Below, piece after piece: positions 11,201 through 21,912 of a stretch of 64,000 nt of DNA. The stretch spans positions 682,001 through 746,000 of the forward strand of contig BDSI01000033.1 in the NCBI GenBank assembly GCA_003117195.1. Direction: 5' to 3'. The notes beneath the pieces are model-generated. The model worked only from the letters and a program-made list of their open reading frames with translations, was not told the DNA's origin and did not search any database. Positions within the stretch are counted from its first letter, which is position 1. Each line of letters opens with the position of its first letter. This DNA comes from Eudorina sp. 2006-703-Eu-15 (taxonomy: Eukaryota; Chlorophyta; Chlorophyceae; Chlamydomonadales; Volvocaceae). The translations under genes and the position numbers were made by a program.

Positions 11201-14200
11201 GTTGGGCCACAGGTCGTAGAAGTCCTTGAAGATGGTCTCCTTGATGATCTCGCTGTGGATAGCCGCCACGCCGTTGACCGTGTGCGAGGCCACCACCGCC
11301 AGGTAGGCCATGCGCACGAACCTGGGAGCAGGCGGGGCGGATAGGGCGGCGCGACGACGGCAGGGCAGGGCAGCAAGGGCATCGCGGTGGAGGTCAGTGC
11401 ACAGCATCAGTCCGGCACAGGTCGGCACGGCAGGCATCGCCTTCGCTCGTCATCGCGGTAGCCGCACGCCGTTTCCCCCACCCCCAGGTGCTGAGGCTCC
11501 GTGTCAAGGCCAAGCCGGCCGGTGGTCACCGCCCAGGACGGCCGAGTGACCCCCCCCTGGGTGCGCTCCCCGAGTGCGCACCCACCCAGGCACGGAGGCC
11601 GATGGCCCACACCGCATTCAGTACCCTGCCCCGCCTCCCCTGTCCATTCCGTTCCGTTCCGTTCCCTGCCCCAACACCGCTCCCCCCGCAGCTCCCAACA
11701 CCGCTTACTTCTCGCCGTTGGCGCCCTCCTCGATGATGGACATGCGGCTGATGCGCTCCCAGTCATCGCCGTACTTGTTACGCACCTGCGGCGCACAAGA
11801 ATGGTACGAGGTAGGTCGACGCGGACGGCACCCTCATCTGCCGTTGGGTCGCGGGGACGCTGGGGCCCACCCAGTCCTTGACGAGGTGAGCTGCGCGGCA
11901 GTCGTGGCCAACAGACACTCGCACAACGCCACCACACCACCGCCGCCGCCGCCACCACCGTGTTCTCCGACTTTCTCCCCTGCACCTAGCTGGATGCCCT
12001 GCCCTGCTCCACTCCGCCGCAACCCCTCCCCCTCCCCCTGCCGCCCTGCCCTGCCGCACACTCTCATGTCATGTCTGCACGCGCGCACCGTCTGCAGGAA
12101 GCGCCAGTTGATGTCGTAGATGATCTGCATGTGGCGGGGCAGCAGCTTCTCGATCAGCGCCACCGGCCACCGCTCCAGTGCCTCGGGCAGCACGGTGTGG
12201 TTGGTGAAGGCGAACACCTGCAGGCGGGGACCGACCGTGGGGCAGGGGCGGGCCGGAGTCGAGGTGCGGCGCGGGCGGGCGAAGTACGAAGGCGCATTTC
12301 CAGTCTCAGTCAGGGTCGGGATCAAGGTCGGGGTCGGAGTTCTAGAGCACCACCAACACGTCATCGAGGTCAGCTCGCCACCCATCCTTCCAACGCACTC
12401 GAAGGCGCCCTCCTAACCACCACGATCACGCGCCGGTTCACAACCCCCCAAGTCAACCCCCCAGGTCAACTCCCCATGTCAGCCCTAGCCCCATCCGAGT
12501 CGCCCCGCCCTGGTCCCCACAACACACACCTCCCAGGGTACGGTACCGTGCCCCAATCAGACAACGATTGCTCTATCTGGCAGCAGCGCAGGCTCATTGC
12601 GTCTTACCTATCAAATATTATGTGGCATGCGGGCACTGTTCGGGCTTAGCTATGCCCCGAGATCGCATACGTCCGTCGCGCCCTCCCCCGCGCTGCCCTG
12701 CCTGCCTAGCCCGCCTCCAAGCCCCCACCTTGGTGCACGTCTCCCAGCTCTTGGTCCAGCCCATCTTGTGGTCGTCCATCAGCACGCGCATCAGCTCCGC
12801 CACCGCGATGGTGGGGTGGGTGTCGTTCAGCTGGAAGGCCACCTTGGAGGGGAAGAGGTCCCAGTTGTCCGGGTGGGCGTCGCGGTAGCGCCGGACGCAG
12901 TCCTGTTGAGGGGCCGACCGGGTGGTGGCAGGGAGGGAGGGAGGGTGGGTGCAACAGGAGGTGTTGGTGGAGGGGGAGGGGGTGGCGATGGGTGATTGCG
13001 AGGCAAGGGGGGTGGCGGGGTCGTGATGGTCAGGGCGTGTTTGGTGGCTCAATCCACCGCCCACACGTTCTTCCATCCACTTGGTAGGATATAGCGACAC
13101 TCACACGCACACACACACGGGGGGGGGTCTACCCAGACGCACGGACATCCCAGGCACTACGCAAACGCAGCTACACACACGAGCAAGCACGCACACATGC
13201 ACGCACGCGCACCTGGATGGTGGCGGACACGAAGAAGTGCTGCTGCTTGAGGCGCAGCTCCTTGCCCTCGTAGGTGCGGTCATCCGGGTACAGCACGGAG
13301 GACAGCGTCTCAGCGCGCTGCTTGCTCAGAATGGCGGCCACGTAGTCGCCTAAGGAGAGGGGGGAGGAGGGGGGGCGGAGGGGAGGAGGGGAGGAAGCGA
13401 GGTCAGGGCAGGGCAAGGGAGGGTAGGGCAGGGCTCTAGGGCAGGGGAGGAGGGCGGCCGGGAGGAAATCTTACGGTCGATCCAGTGGCGGGGGAGGCAG
13501 CCGTTTCCCAGGGCCCGACCGCGATGGAAATCGTGTGCACTGACTGCTGCTGTCAGCTGCAGTTGCCCCCGGGAGGGGGGGGCAATCCTGCTGGTGGCGC
13601 TCGGCAGCGGTTTGGCCAGCTCCTGCACAACGCTGCCCAGCTCCCTGTTGCTCCCTCCCGACCCCAGCGATGTGAGCTTGCACTGCACACGTGTGTCCCC
13701 GTCACGGGGGAGGCATCTGAAGGAGCGCCCCTCTTGTTGTCCACTCCAACCCCACCCAGACGGCGCCAGCCAAGTCCAACCCCCAGACAGCCGCTCAGCT
13801 CGCAGCCCCACAACCCCAGTTTTGCTTGAGCTTCGCTCAGGCCGTCGTTGTCGTCTGCAATCTGTACCTGTCTGCCGATGCAGAAAACCCCCCGGAAGCC
13901 AGACATGGCTCCAGCCCCAGCCCGAGTGCCCTTGCGTGTAAAACGATTTACGCAGCTGCCACATCTCTCCGTGGCAAGCGATTAGGTATTCCACCTGGCC
14001 CGAGGAGTTCAGCCCTTTAGTTTGTCTATCTGTTCGCTGCCCTTCACAAGACCCTCCTGGACGTGGCCTCGCACTGCAGCATCCACAAGAGGACGACCAC
14101 CCCCCAACACACACACACACAAGCGCGGCCTCCCACCACGAGGAGAGGACGATCAAGTGGCCTCCAGGCGGCCCGCCCGATTCCGCGCCGTAAACCCGTG

Positions 14201-17200
14201 GAGCCCCAAAAGAAACGGGCAGGCTTTTGGACCGTCCTGTCGTGCACCAGGAAACACGCCAGCCCGGTGTCCCGACCACCGCTGTAGGGATCTTGAGCTG
14301 ATAGGCGATTTCTCATCATCAGCGACACATGACGACGCCAGCAAGCATATCCACCCGCCACGCACTGTGCCCCCATGTCGGTCCCTAGCCCGTACGGCTC
14401 TTCCTTCCGCCAGTCACCGCCCCGCCGTACCGGTGTTGAATGCCTCCAGATCGAACTCCTTGGCGGGCTTGGCGGCCCACAGCCGCAGGTTGATGCAGTT
14501 GCGGGTGCCGAAACCCGGGATCGGGTTGTCGTACGCCACCGCCGTCACCTGCGCGGCCCCGCACAGAAGGAACGCGGACAGCAGGACACCCGGTCGTTCT
14601 CCGTCGTCGTTCCATGAGCGGTTGGGACGGACTTCCTTGGGAGTCCAGGGGAAGGGCCGAGCGCATACAGCTGCGGCCGTTGCAATGGCCAGCTTTCCAA
14701 CCGAGCCGGCGCCACAAACCAGCTGGACCCCACAACAAACCGTCACCACCACCGCCGGACCCGTACCCCATAGCCACCCCGCCTTGTCCAGTAGCACACG
14801 TGCACCTACACGCGCACGCACGCACGCCCGCGCCCCCTCGCTCGTGCAACCCGGCCTCTCCCTCGGATGCCTCCCTGCCTCCTCGCATGTGCCTCGCTTC
14901 CGCCCCCGCCCACTCGACCGCAACGCCCCCATCCTGCCCCGCCCCGCCCCTGCCCAGGCAACCGAGTCACCACCCCATATCGTGTCGACACGCCGCACCT
15001 GCTCCCCGGCATTCCAGCGGAACAGCTGGCGGCCGTCCTCGTTCACCACCGACACGTGGCCGTAGAACTTGATCGGGTACTGCACGATCAGGCGCTCAAT
15101 CTCCCAGGGGTTGCCGAAGGTCAACCAGTAGTCGGGCTGCTCGTGCTGGAAGCCGTTCTGAATGGTCTGTGGGGCGAGGCGCGCCAAGGGTGCAAGAGAC
15201 GCGGGCGGCGGGGGGCACCAGGGTTGGACGTCGGGCTGATGCATGGCGGTGGTGGTGGTGGCGGGTTTAGACAAGAGACCCGCCCGACCCGTGGTGGTGA
15301 GTTCATGTGAAGGGTGATGCATGTCGGTGGTGGTGGTGGTGGGTGCATGTGAAGGGGAGCACGCTGCGTGCAAGCGTAGGTAGACGGGAGGCGGCGACAG
15401 GACCGCGCACGCCCTGATAATAACCCGTGGTGGGGTGTTCGACAGGGCCCGTTGACGAACGGACGCACAACCTTCTGCCGACACGAGGCGCTTAGCGATG
15501 GCAACATCGGGTACCGAGGCAGGATCCATGCGCCATCTATGCGCTATACATGCGGCATATGGGCTAGGCGGGAGGCAGGTCCGGCGGGCTGTGTGCGCGG
15601 GGTGGTGCTTTGGTTCCTTCCCAAGAGCCTTCTAGCCTCCATTCCCAGGAGCTTGCTGAGAGCCGCTGGGAGATGGGAAGGGGGGAGGCGCTGTGGATCA
15701 CGTCGCGTGCTTGGGGGTCCGGTTGGGGTGCCCGGTGTGGCGGTGCTGCAGACGCCGCGCCCGTGACAGCCGTCTGCTTCCTCCAACGGACTGGGCGTGG
15801 GTTCTGTCCTGTGCGCCGTCGAATCATCGACAGGAACCACTGCTTCGAGCGACCCCGCACCGCTGCCGCCTAAATACTGCCGCCTATTTGCTGCCGTTAC
15901 GACGACGCCCACGTCCAAAACGGCGTGCGTTGGCCTGGACAATGCGGCGCTCCCGATCCGCGCCCCATCACCAATCCACCTTTCGCGCCGGCCCCTAACC
16001 AAAACTGACCAGAGCAGACCAGCTCGCTGTCCCTGCTGCGCTCCTGAGGCTGCCGGTGCTGCTGCCCGCCGGCATGCGTCGTTTCAACGCTGTGGCCGCT
16101 GCCAACACCGGCTGAACAGCTCGGCCATCCCGTCCAGCAGCGTCCCTTTCCAATCCCCTCCATGGAGCTCTAACAGCCCGTCGTGTATCCTTCCTTTCCC
16201 GGAGACCCGGCCCATGCCACCCTGCTCGGCACGCCCACCTCTCCGCTTGTGCCCCTCTCGTGGCCCTCCTTGCGGACCCGCTGATCCCACGGGCCCCCCT
16301 CCCGCCCGCCACCCTGCCCTAATCGCCACCCTGCCCTAAGTACGCAGCAGACAGTGCATGTTGGGTGACCAGCCGTGCGGCAGCTACCGGCTGCCCAAGG
16401 ACCCCGCCCTTCAACGTGCCTCCCCCGCATCCATATCGACCACCCCACGTTTGTTACTCTTTGCGGCCCAGCCCCAGCTCAACTGTCCAAGCAAACGCTC
16501 CATTCCGGCCCCAGCGGAAAGGGAGCGCACTCCCAGTGAAGGGGCCGCACCCCTCAAGAGGGCCGCCTGCCCCCAGCTCACCAGCCCGTGCGCGCACGTA
16601 ACCCTCCTGACCGGCCTCTTTGCTCCAGTTAAAAACACCCGTGGTACGACGCACCTGGCGGAACATGCCGTACTGGTAGCGGATGCCGTATCCCCAGGCG
16701 GGCAGGTTGAGCGTTGCCATGGAATCCAGGAAGCAGGCCGCCAGACGGCCCAGACCGCCGTTTCCGAGCGCTGCGTCGCGCTCAAGCTCAGCCAAAGTCT
16801 CCAGGTCGTAGCTGCGAAGCATCAGCATCAGCATCAGCAGCACCAGCATCAGCAGCATTTCCGGCGACCACCCGCCTCGACCGCCACTTGTACCTCAACC
16901 GGCCCCCCAGCCCCTCACCCCACCGCCACCCTCAACCGCCCCCCCCCGCTCACCCCAGCTCCGACAGCGCCTCGGTGAACGCGTCCTTGATGTCCAGGTT
17001 GTACAGCGTGTTGAGCAGCGAGCGGCCCATCAGGAACTCCATGGACAGGTAGTACACGCGCTTCGGGTCCTTCTCCCTGGGGGGGAGTCAACAGTGAAGG
17101 GAGGGGAGCGTGTTGGGAGGTGGGAGTCAGTACGGAAATTGAAGTGTGGGAACCCGGGGGCGGGGTGGGTTGGGGTCGTGTGCGTGTGTGTCGGAGAACC

Positions 17201-18720
17201 CGTGCGCTGGGTTGGGTTCGACCAGGCGGACCCACTGGGACAGCAAGCGCATGGCGGCATGGCGGCAAGCCACACAATACGCAACACACGTTTCTCGCGA
17301 CTCAAAATTTCATATATACACACACAGAGGCTCGCTAGGGCGCACAGGTGGTGTGCTTGTCATGTCAACGCAGGTGCAGGCCCAGACGAACATGTCCCGA
17401 GGGCCGTGATTCGAGGCGGGGCGGCAGCTCCTCGGCAATAACCGTGACCGGACGCCCCACTATCCCATCTAGCTGCGTAGCCCAGACCCCCGATGTCCAC
17501 CGCCAAGCGGTTACGCACTTGAACCAGGTCTGCGTGTCATTCCAGCGCTCAATAAGGCGGTCGCGGAGGGACAACGAAGTGGCCTGGTACGCCTCAAAGT
17601 TGTCGAAGTTGACCCGGGAACGGGCCAGCGTGTACTCCACATGGTTCACGATATCCTCCTGAATGCTCAGCACATCGTTCTTCATGTAGGTGTCTGCGAA
17701 GATGGGATAAACGAGGATGCTGTCAGATACCGGAACAGTTGCGCCTGATGCCGGAAACTCAGACATCATTGACAAATCGCTTCGTGCACACTCATAGGAT
17801 GAGTGATTGCATTTTACAACCGGTCGGTGCTGCTGAACGCCTCCCGAGTTGATGAACCCTGAGACTATCAACTCGTTAATCCGACAACTGAAAATAGATA
17901 ACTGTTACTTTCAAGACTGGGATTTGAATTATCACAGCTGTAGTAAAGCTGTGCTACCGATCGCCCGAAAAATGTGTCGGACCGCCAATCAAGCACCACG
18001 CACTTCGAGAACAACGCCCGCTTACCCATCAGGGTGTAAAGTCGCGCCTTCCCTGACTGCCCTGCGCCCTGTGCCTCAAATTTGGGGCGGATGACACCGG
18101 TGGTGGTCGGCTTGGACCGCAGCAGCACTTCGAGCGAGCGCACTGCGTCCGCCGCCTGCTCATCCGAGAGCTTCGCGCCAGCTTGCGTGCGCACATAGAA
18201 AGTATCATTGATCTTCATCTCATCGCCCTCGACAAGCGCCTTGCCCACGTCCACGGCAAGGTCGCGGAACAGCGCCTGTTTCGGTCGACAGCACCGCAAA
18301 TTTAAGCCTAATATCACTAAAGGTTTGAAAGCATTACCCACCGGCACAATTAAGACAGTCGGCGGTCCAAGGAACGGTCTCACGTGTCTAAAGCGTTTAT
18401 TGCTCTACACCAACCTCACCCACCGTGATGGAGGTCAGCAGACCGGGCTTGTTGGCCGCCTGGACGGTGATAACGGTATAGTTCGCATCCGAGGTGTTGT
18501 CGACCAAGACTTCCACAACGCCCTGGGCCGCCGGCGACTCCGGCGCAGCAACGCGCGGAGGTGCTGGAACGCTACGGGGTCCCGACACCGTGCGGCGTGC
18601 CGGCGCTACTGCCTTGCTCCTCACGACGTGTGCAGGAACAATCGGTGCCGGAATGTTGCTCGAAGTAGTCCGGGGTGCTGCAACCGGGGCCGAAAGGCCC
18701 TGGCGCAGAATGCTGGCCAT
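8203..18720 (-). CDS. Plastid-type alpha-1,4-glucan (starch) phosphorylase with N-terminal ACT domain
   Basis: This enzyme releases glucose-1-phosphate from alpha-1,4-glucan using pyridoxal phosphate (GT35 family). Exons in coding order: 18720-18424, 18275-18026, 17693-17519, 17076-16954, 16811-16655, 15166-14999, 14548-14431, 13349-13213, 12902-12729, 12217-12089, 11785-11709, 11321-11179, 10877-10668, 10322-10216, 9910-9661, 9394-9300, 8951-8718, 8385-8203. They total 3027 nt, or 1008 residues, with all phases consistent. The start [20 protein letters not shown] looks like a chloroplast transit peptide. Residues about 69-150 form an ACT fold ([19 protein letters not shown], then [13 protein letters not shown] across intron 1). 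Phosphorylase motifs follow: [68 protein letters not shown], and GTSNMKF with the PLP lysine near K849. The plant L78 insertion is absent. Chlamydomonas has two plastidial forms, PHOA and PHOB; I cannot tell which this matches. Confidence 0.95.
10075..10205. repeat. CCCTCCCTGCCC minisatellite in a phosphorylase intron
   Basis: Tandem pyrimidine units of CCTCCCTCCCTGCC type fill much of the intron between exons 14 and 15. The transcribed strand copy is G-rich (GGGAGGGAGGGGCA) and could form G-quadruplexes. Confidence 0.85.
10961..10990 (-). repeat. Dispersed intronic repeat A, copy 1
   Basis: The plus strand reads CTTTTGCGGTTTCGCTGTCT and then TGATCGAC. It matches copies in five other introns in this window. 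It lies in the phosphorylase intron 10878-11178. Confidence 0.75.
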
Positions 18721-20200
18721 GCTGATGTTAGTTACGGAAGAACTGCTGTAGCTATACCCTTCCAAATCGACACTCCGAAATAATACCTTACACCCACTGA
18801 CGATTCTCAACATAGAGTACCCACTGTTAGGGGTGCTCTTTTTTCGTCTTTCTTCGCGGGCCCTACTATACGGGTGGAAACTCGGTCTGCCTGTTCTGAT
18901 AAGAAATCCTGTCGACAACTGCGAATTGTACCACAAGTTGATTTGATTTTGCACATATAGTTTCGGAGATAACGGAGTTCTATGCGAAGCCCGTCTCGAC
19001 GCGACGATCTGCCTTGCCTATGGCAAGCAGTTTCAAGGAGAACGAGCGCTAATGGTCATGTTTGAAACATGGTTTCAGTCTTTATATCAATGCAAATAGA
19101 GACGGGAACCCCCTGGGACAGGCTCGGCACTCTGACAGCGGGGTATGCATCCCGAATTCCTTTCGAGCTTTTTTGAAGATAATAGATTGAAGCAGTGAGC
19201 ATTTATCGTGGCAGGATTCCAGGAGGCCGCTGATGACCAGCACGTGACTCAACGCCAGGCACCGCCTCCGTCGTACAAACCAGCGAAAGGTCGTGTGCTT
19301 GCGTCAGACTCCGCACCAGTGCATGGAACTCATGTTAAGGCCCGAATTGTTCAGGCAGCCGTACAGACATGGGCGCCAAATTCCCCGACCTGCCTCGGTA
19401 TGCCCCCGTCCGGAAGTGTCGCCGCATGACTGGCCAGCCCTGTCCAGCCAAGCCGGATGCCACAACCTCATGTTCTCAGACCCATTCGGTGCGGGGCATC
19501 GTGACACGACCATAACGGGTCGTACAAAGCTTTGGATTGGTAGCAGCTGGTCATTCCCGCCCAGAGAAATGGTCTGGGCTGCAACTGTTCGATGCGTGTC
19601 CGGGCTTCATGCTTAACAAGGGACGTCCGCAACGTGAGTTTGTTACAAGCAATGTCGATACGGATTTGCGCCGCCGTCACATGCCTACCGCACCGAGGCG
19701 CGGGCAAGGGCAAAGGTCGGTGGGGTGCTACCAGCAACCAATCTGGTGGCGACCGCGTGTGGTATCTGTGAATGCTGTCTACCTCAGGGTCTCAAGGAAC
19801 TAAAGGAAAAGGAAACCTGGAGCTTAATGCATTCCGACAAGTCCGCGCAACCGACTCGTCCTTTTGCGCCCTAAGGTACTGCCGCAACTCACCGATCCGG
19901 TTCAGGCACCAGGCTCTTGACGCACTGACTGGTGCCTGCGCTGAACCAGCCTGCACCGACCCGGTGCGAAGCTGCGCACGCCTTGCGTGAGCACTGCACG
20001 ACGACAGGTAGTGAGCATGCCACACCGCGACGCCGGCCGTCTCCAGCTGTTCCAGTACCTGCTGCGCCGGTCTTTCCCGGGTCTGTGTACAGCATTTGTC
20101 ATCTGGTCGTGGGTCACGACATCACAAGGTGACGACGTCACGTCGTGTTTATGAACCGCAACGCTGAAGAGCCCACCCGCCAAGTTAGCCCCCCTGGGGT

Positions 20201-20225
20201 TGGATCAGGGGATTCCCCTGATCCA
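20201..20225. repeat. 25-bp palindrome with 12-bp perfect arms
   Basis: TGGATCAGGGGA at 20201-20212, a single T, then TCCCCTGATCCA at 20214-20225. The arms are exact reverse complements. It could be a dimeric factor site or a cruciform. Confidence 0.8.
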
Positions 20226-20622
20226 CCCTCCAGCCGCCTCGCCGCACATTTGCCTGGTCCCTGCCTGGCCTGCTCCCTTCGGTATGCGCGCTCGCGGATG
20301 AGCTCAGCAGGTGCTACAGCTGGACCCGCAGACCAGGGCCGTGGTTGGGAATCCACTAAAAGCATGCACATGAGCACATAACACTAGAACTCTGCAGGGG
20401 TGGTTACGTCCAGTAAAACATGGAAGGCTCCGGGTGCGTCGGAGTGAGACAGGCAAAGTCTCAATGGCCCCTGCCGAAACAGGCAACTCAGCAGCGATAC
20501 AGCACAGCACCGAAACACGACAGCGGGACGACACGGCAAAGGGGGCCCTTGCCTCAAGGTGAAGGGGTCCCAACTCGCTGACGAGGAGGGACTAGCAGCG
20601 GTCTTGCCGTGTCGCCCACCAA

Positions 20623-20676
20623 CCACCGTGCATCGCAAGTTCGCGGACTAGCTGAACTCACGACGATGCATGGTGG
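20623..20676. repeat. Inverted repeat, 13-bp arms, 28-nt loop
   Basis: CCACCGTGCATCG at 20623-20635 pairs with CGATGCATGGTGG at 20664-20676, with one G-T mispair. Confidence 0.7.
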
Positions 20677-20809
20677 CCGGCAAGCAGGGACCTTCCAATG
20701 CATGCGCAGTGTGGGACCGCAAAAGGAGTTCATCCGCCCTGTAACCCTGGCCGGATGGGTGGCATGGGGACTACACACGTTCGCGTCCTGTTCTCCGAAC
20801 CCCCCAATT

Positions 20810-20851
20810 CATCGAGACACGGGTCTGCGTGCGCGGGCCTGTGTCTCGATG
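20810..20851. repeat. Inverted repeat, 11-bp perfect arms, 20-nt loop
   Basis: CATCGAGACAC at 20810-20820 pairs exactly with GTGTCTCGATG at 20841-20851. Confidence 0.7.
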
Positions 20852-21912
20852 TATCAGGAACCGCGCATGCAGAACGGGGAGGATGGGGTCTGCTGGCGCC
20901 CGTCCGTGACGCATCAACTCTAGCAAGGTGAATAAAAATCACGTGGCAAACCAACGGTCAGTGGACAGCGCAGCTGTGCCCCGATAACACCACCGGTCCC
21001 TCGACCCTTTCGAGTGTGCTAGTTTATGCCATCATACGGCCACCGTCCCGCGCATCAACAGGAATCCCCAACGGCCACGACGCACGGTCCCGGTACCATG
21101 CTTGACGCTTCATCATGGAAGTGTTTTCCTTTGTCTGAATATTAACCCCGCAGGCGGAAGGCACGGCTGCCTGATAGGACCGGCTTAGCAGTTGTGAGGC
21201 AGATACGAGTGCATGCGGGCGTGAAGCCGTAACTCCTTGTGCTTCCTGTTACATTAAATCAATATACATCAAAGTCCCCGGCCATCGTCTTCAGGCTTGA
21301 AACGTTTGGGTGTGGACGAATTTGTACGGTATATAGTCCGGCAAACCTGTAGGCAAACCTTTCAATTTTCTTCAGGGATACTGCTTCGAGTATTGCGTAG
21401 ATGCCCAGTGAACGGCTACAATGCGGCACCGGGGCCAGTAGAGCTGAATGAAAGGCAGGTGCTGAACCCAGGACCGAAAGGCGCCAGCTGTGCCTCGACA
21501 TTGACAGTTCAGTCCAAGGAGCTTGGGAGCATGCGATGCTCCTGGCGTTGGGGCACGGACACACTGCTTGTCGGTGCTGGCGGAGCAGCCTTGGCGTAAG
21601 TCAAGCAGTGGACCCGTAATGTCACTGGAAGGCATCATGAGATGATTCTTTGTTGTTACGCGTCGGAAACCCTGTGCAGATGGACGATACGGTGTTGCGT
21701 GCGTAATGCAGCAACCAGCAGGCAGCGCCCCAGCGCGGAGTATGCCAGGACCTATTTGGCTCGTCGGTGCGCTATGCCATTATGTCCTTTTTATCATTTG
21801 GAGCGGCGGCTGATGCCATGATTCGGGCACCACAACGCGCAGGGTACTGCTGCAGCACGCTCGGGGTCTGCGGGCTGCGCAGGTCTGCGCCGGCATAGTA
21901 TATGCTTCGGTT

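Larger units (their letters stand above)
18721..21912. promoter_or_regulatory. Divergent intergenic region between the phosphorylase and the GAF-kinase gene
   Basis: The two genes start away from each other across about 3.2 kb, so both promoters must lie here. I recognise no protein-coding frame. The stretch 20200-20860 holds a perfect palindrome and at least two long-stem hairpins, listed separately. I cannot place a TATA box or transcription start confidently. Confidence 0.5.

Noticed and set aside
18730..18954. Upstream in-frame ATGs extending the phosphorylase N terminus
   Set aside because: The upstream extension is not transit-peptide-like. [20 protein letters not shown] at 18720 is a far better start.
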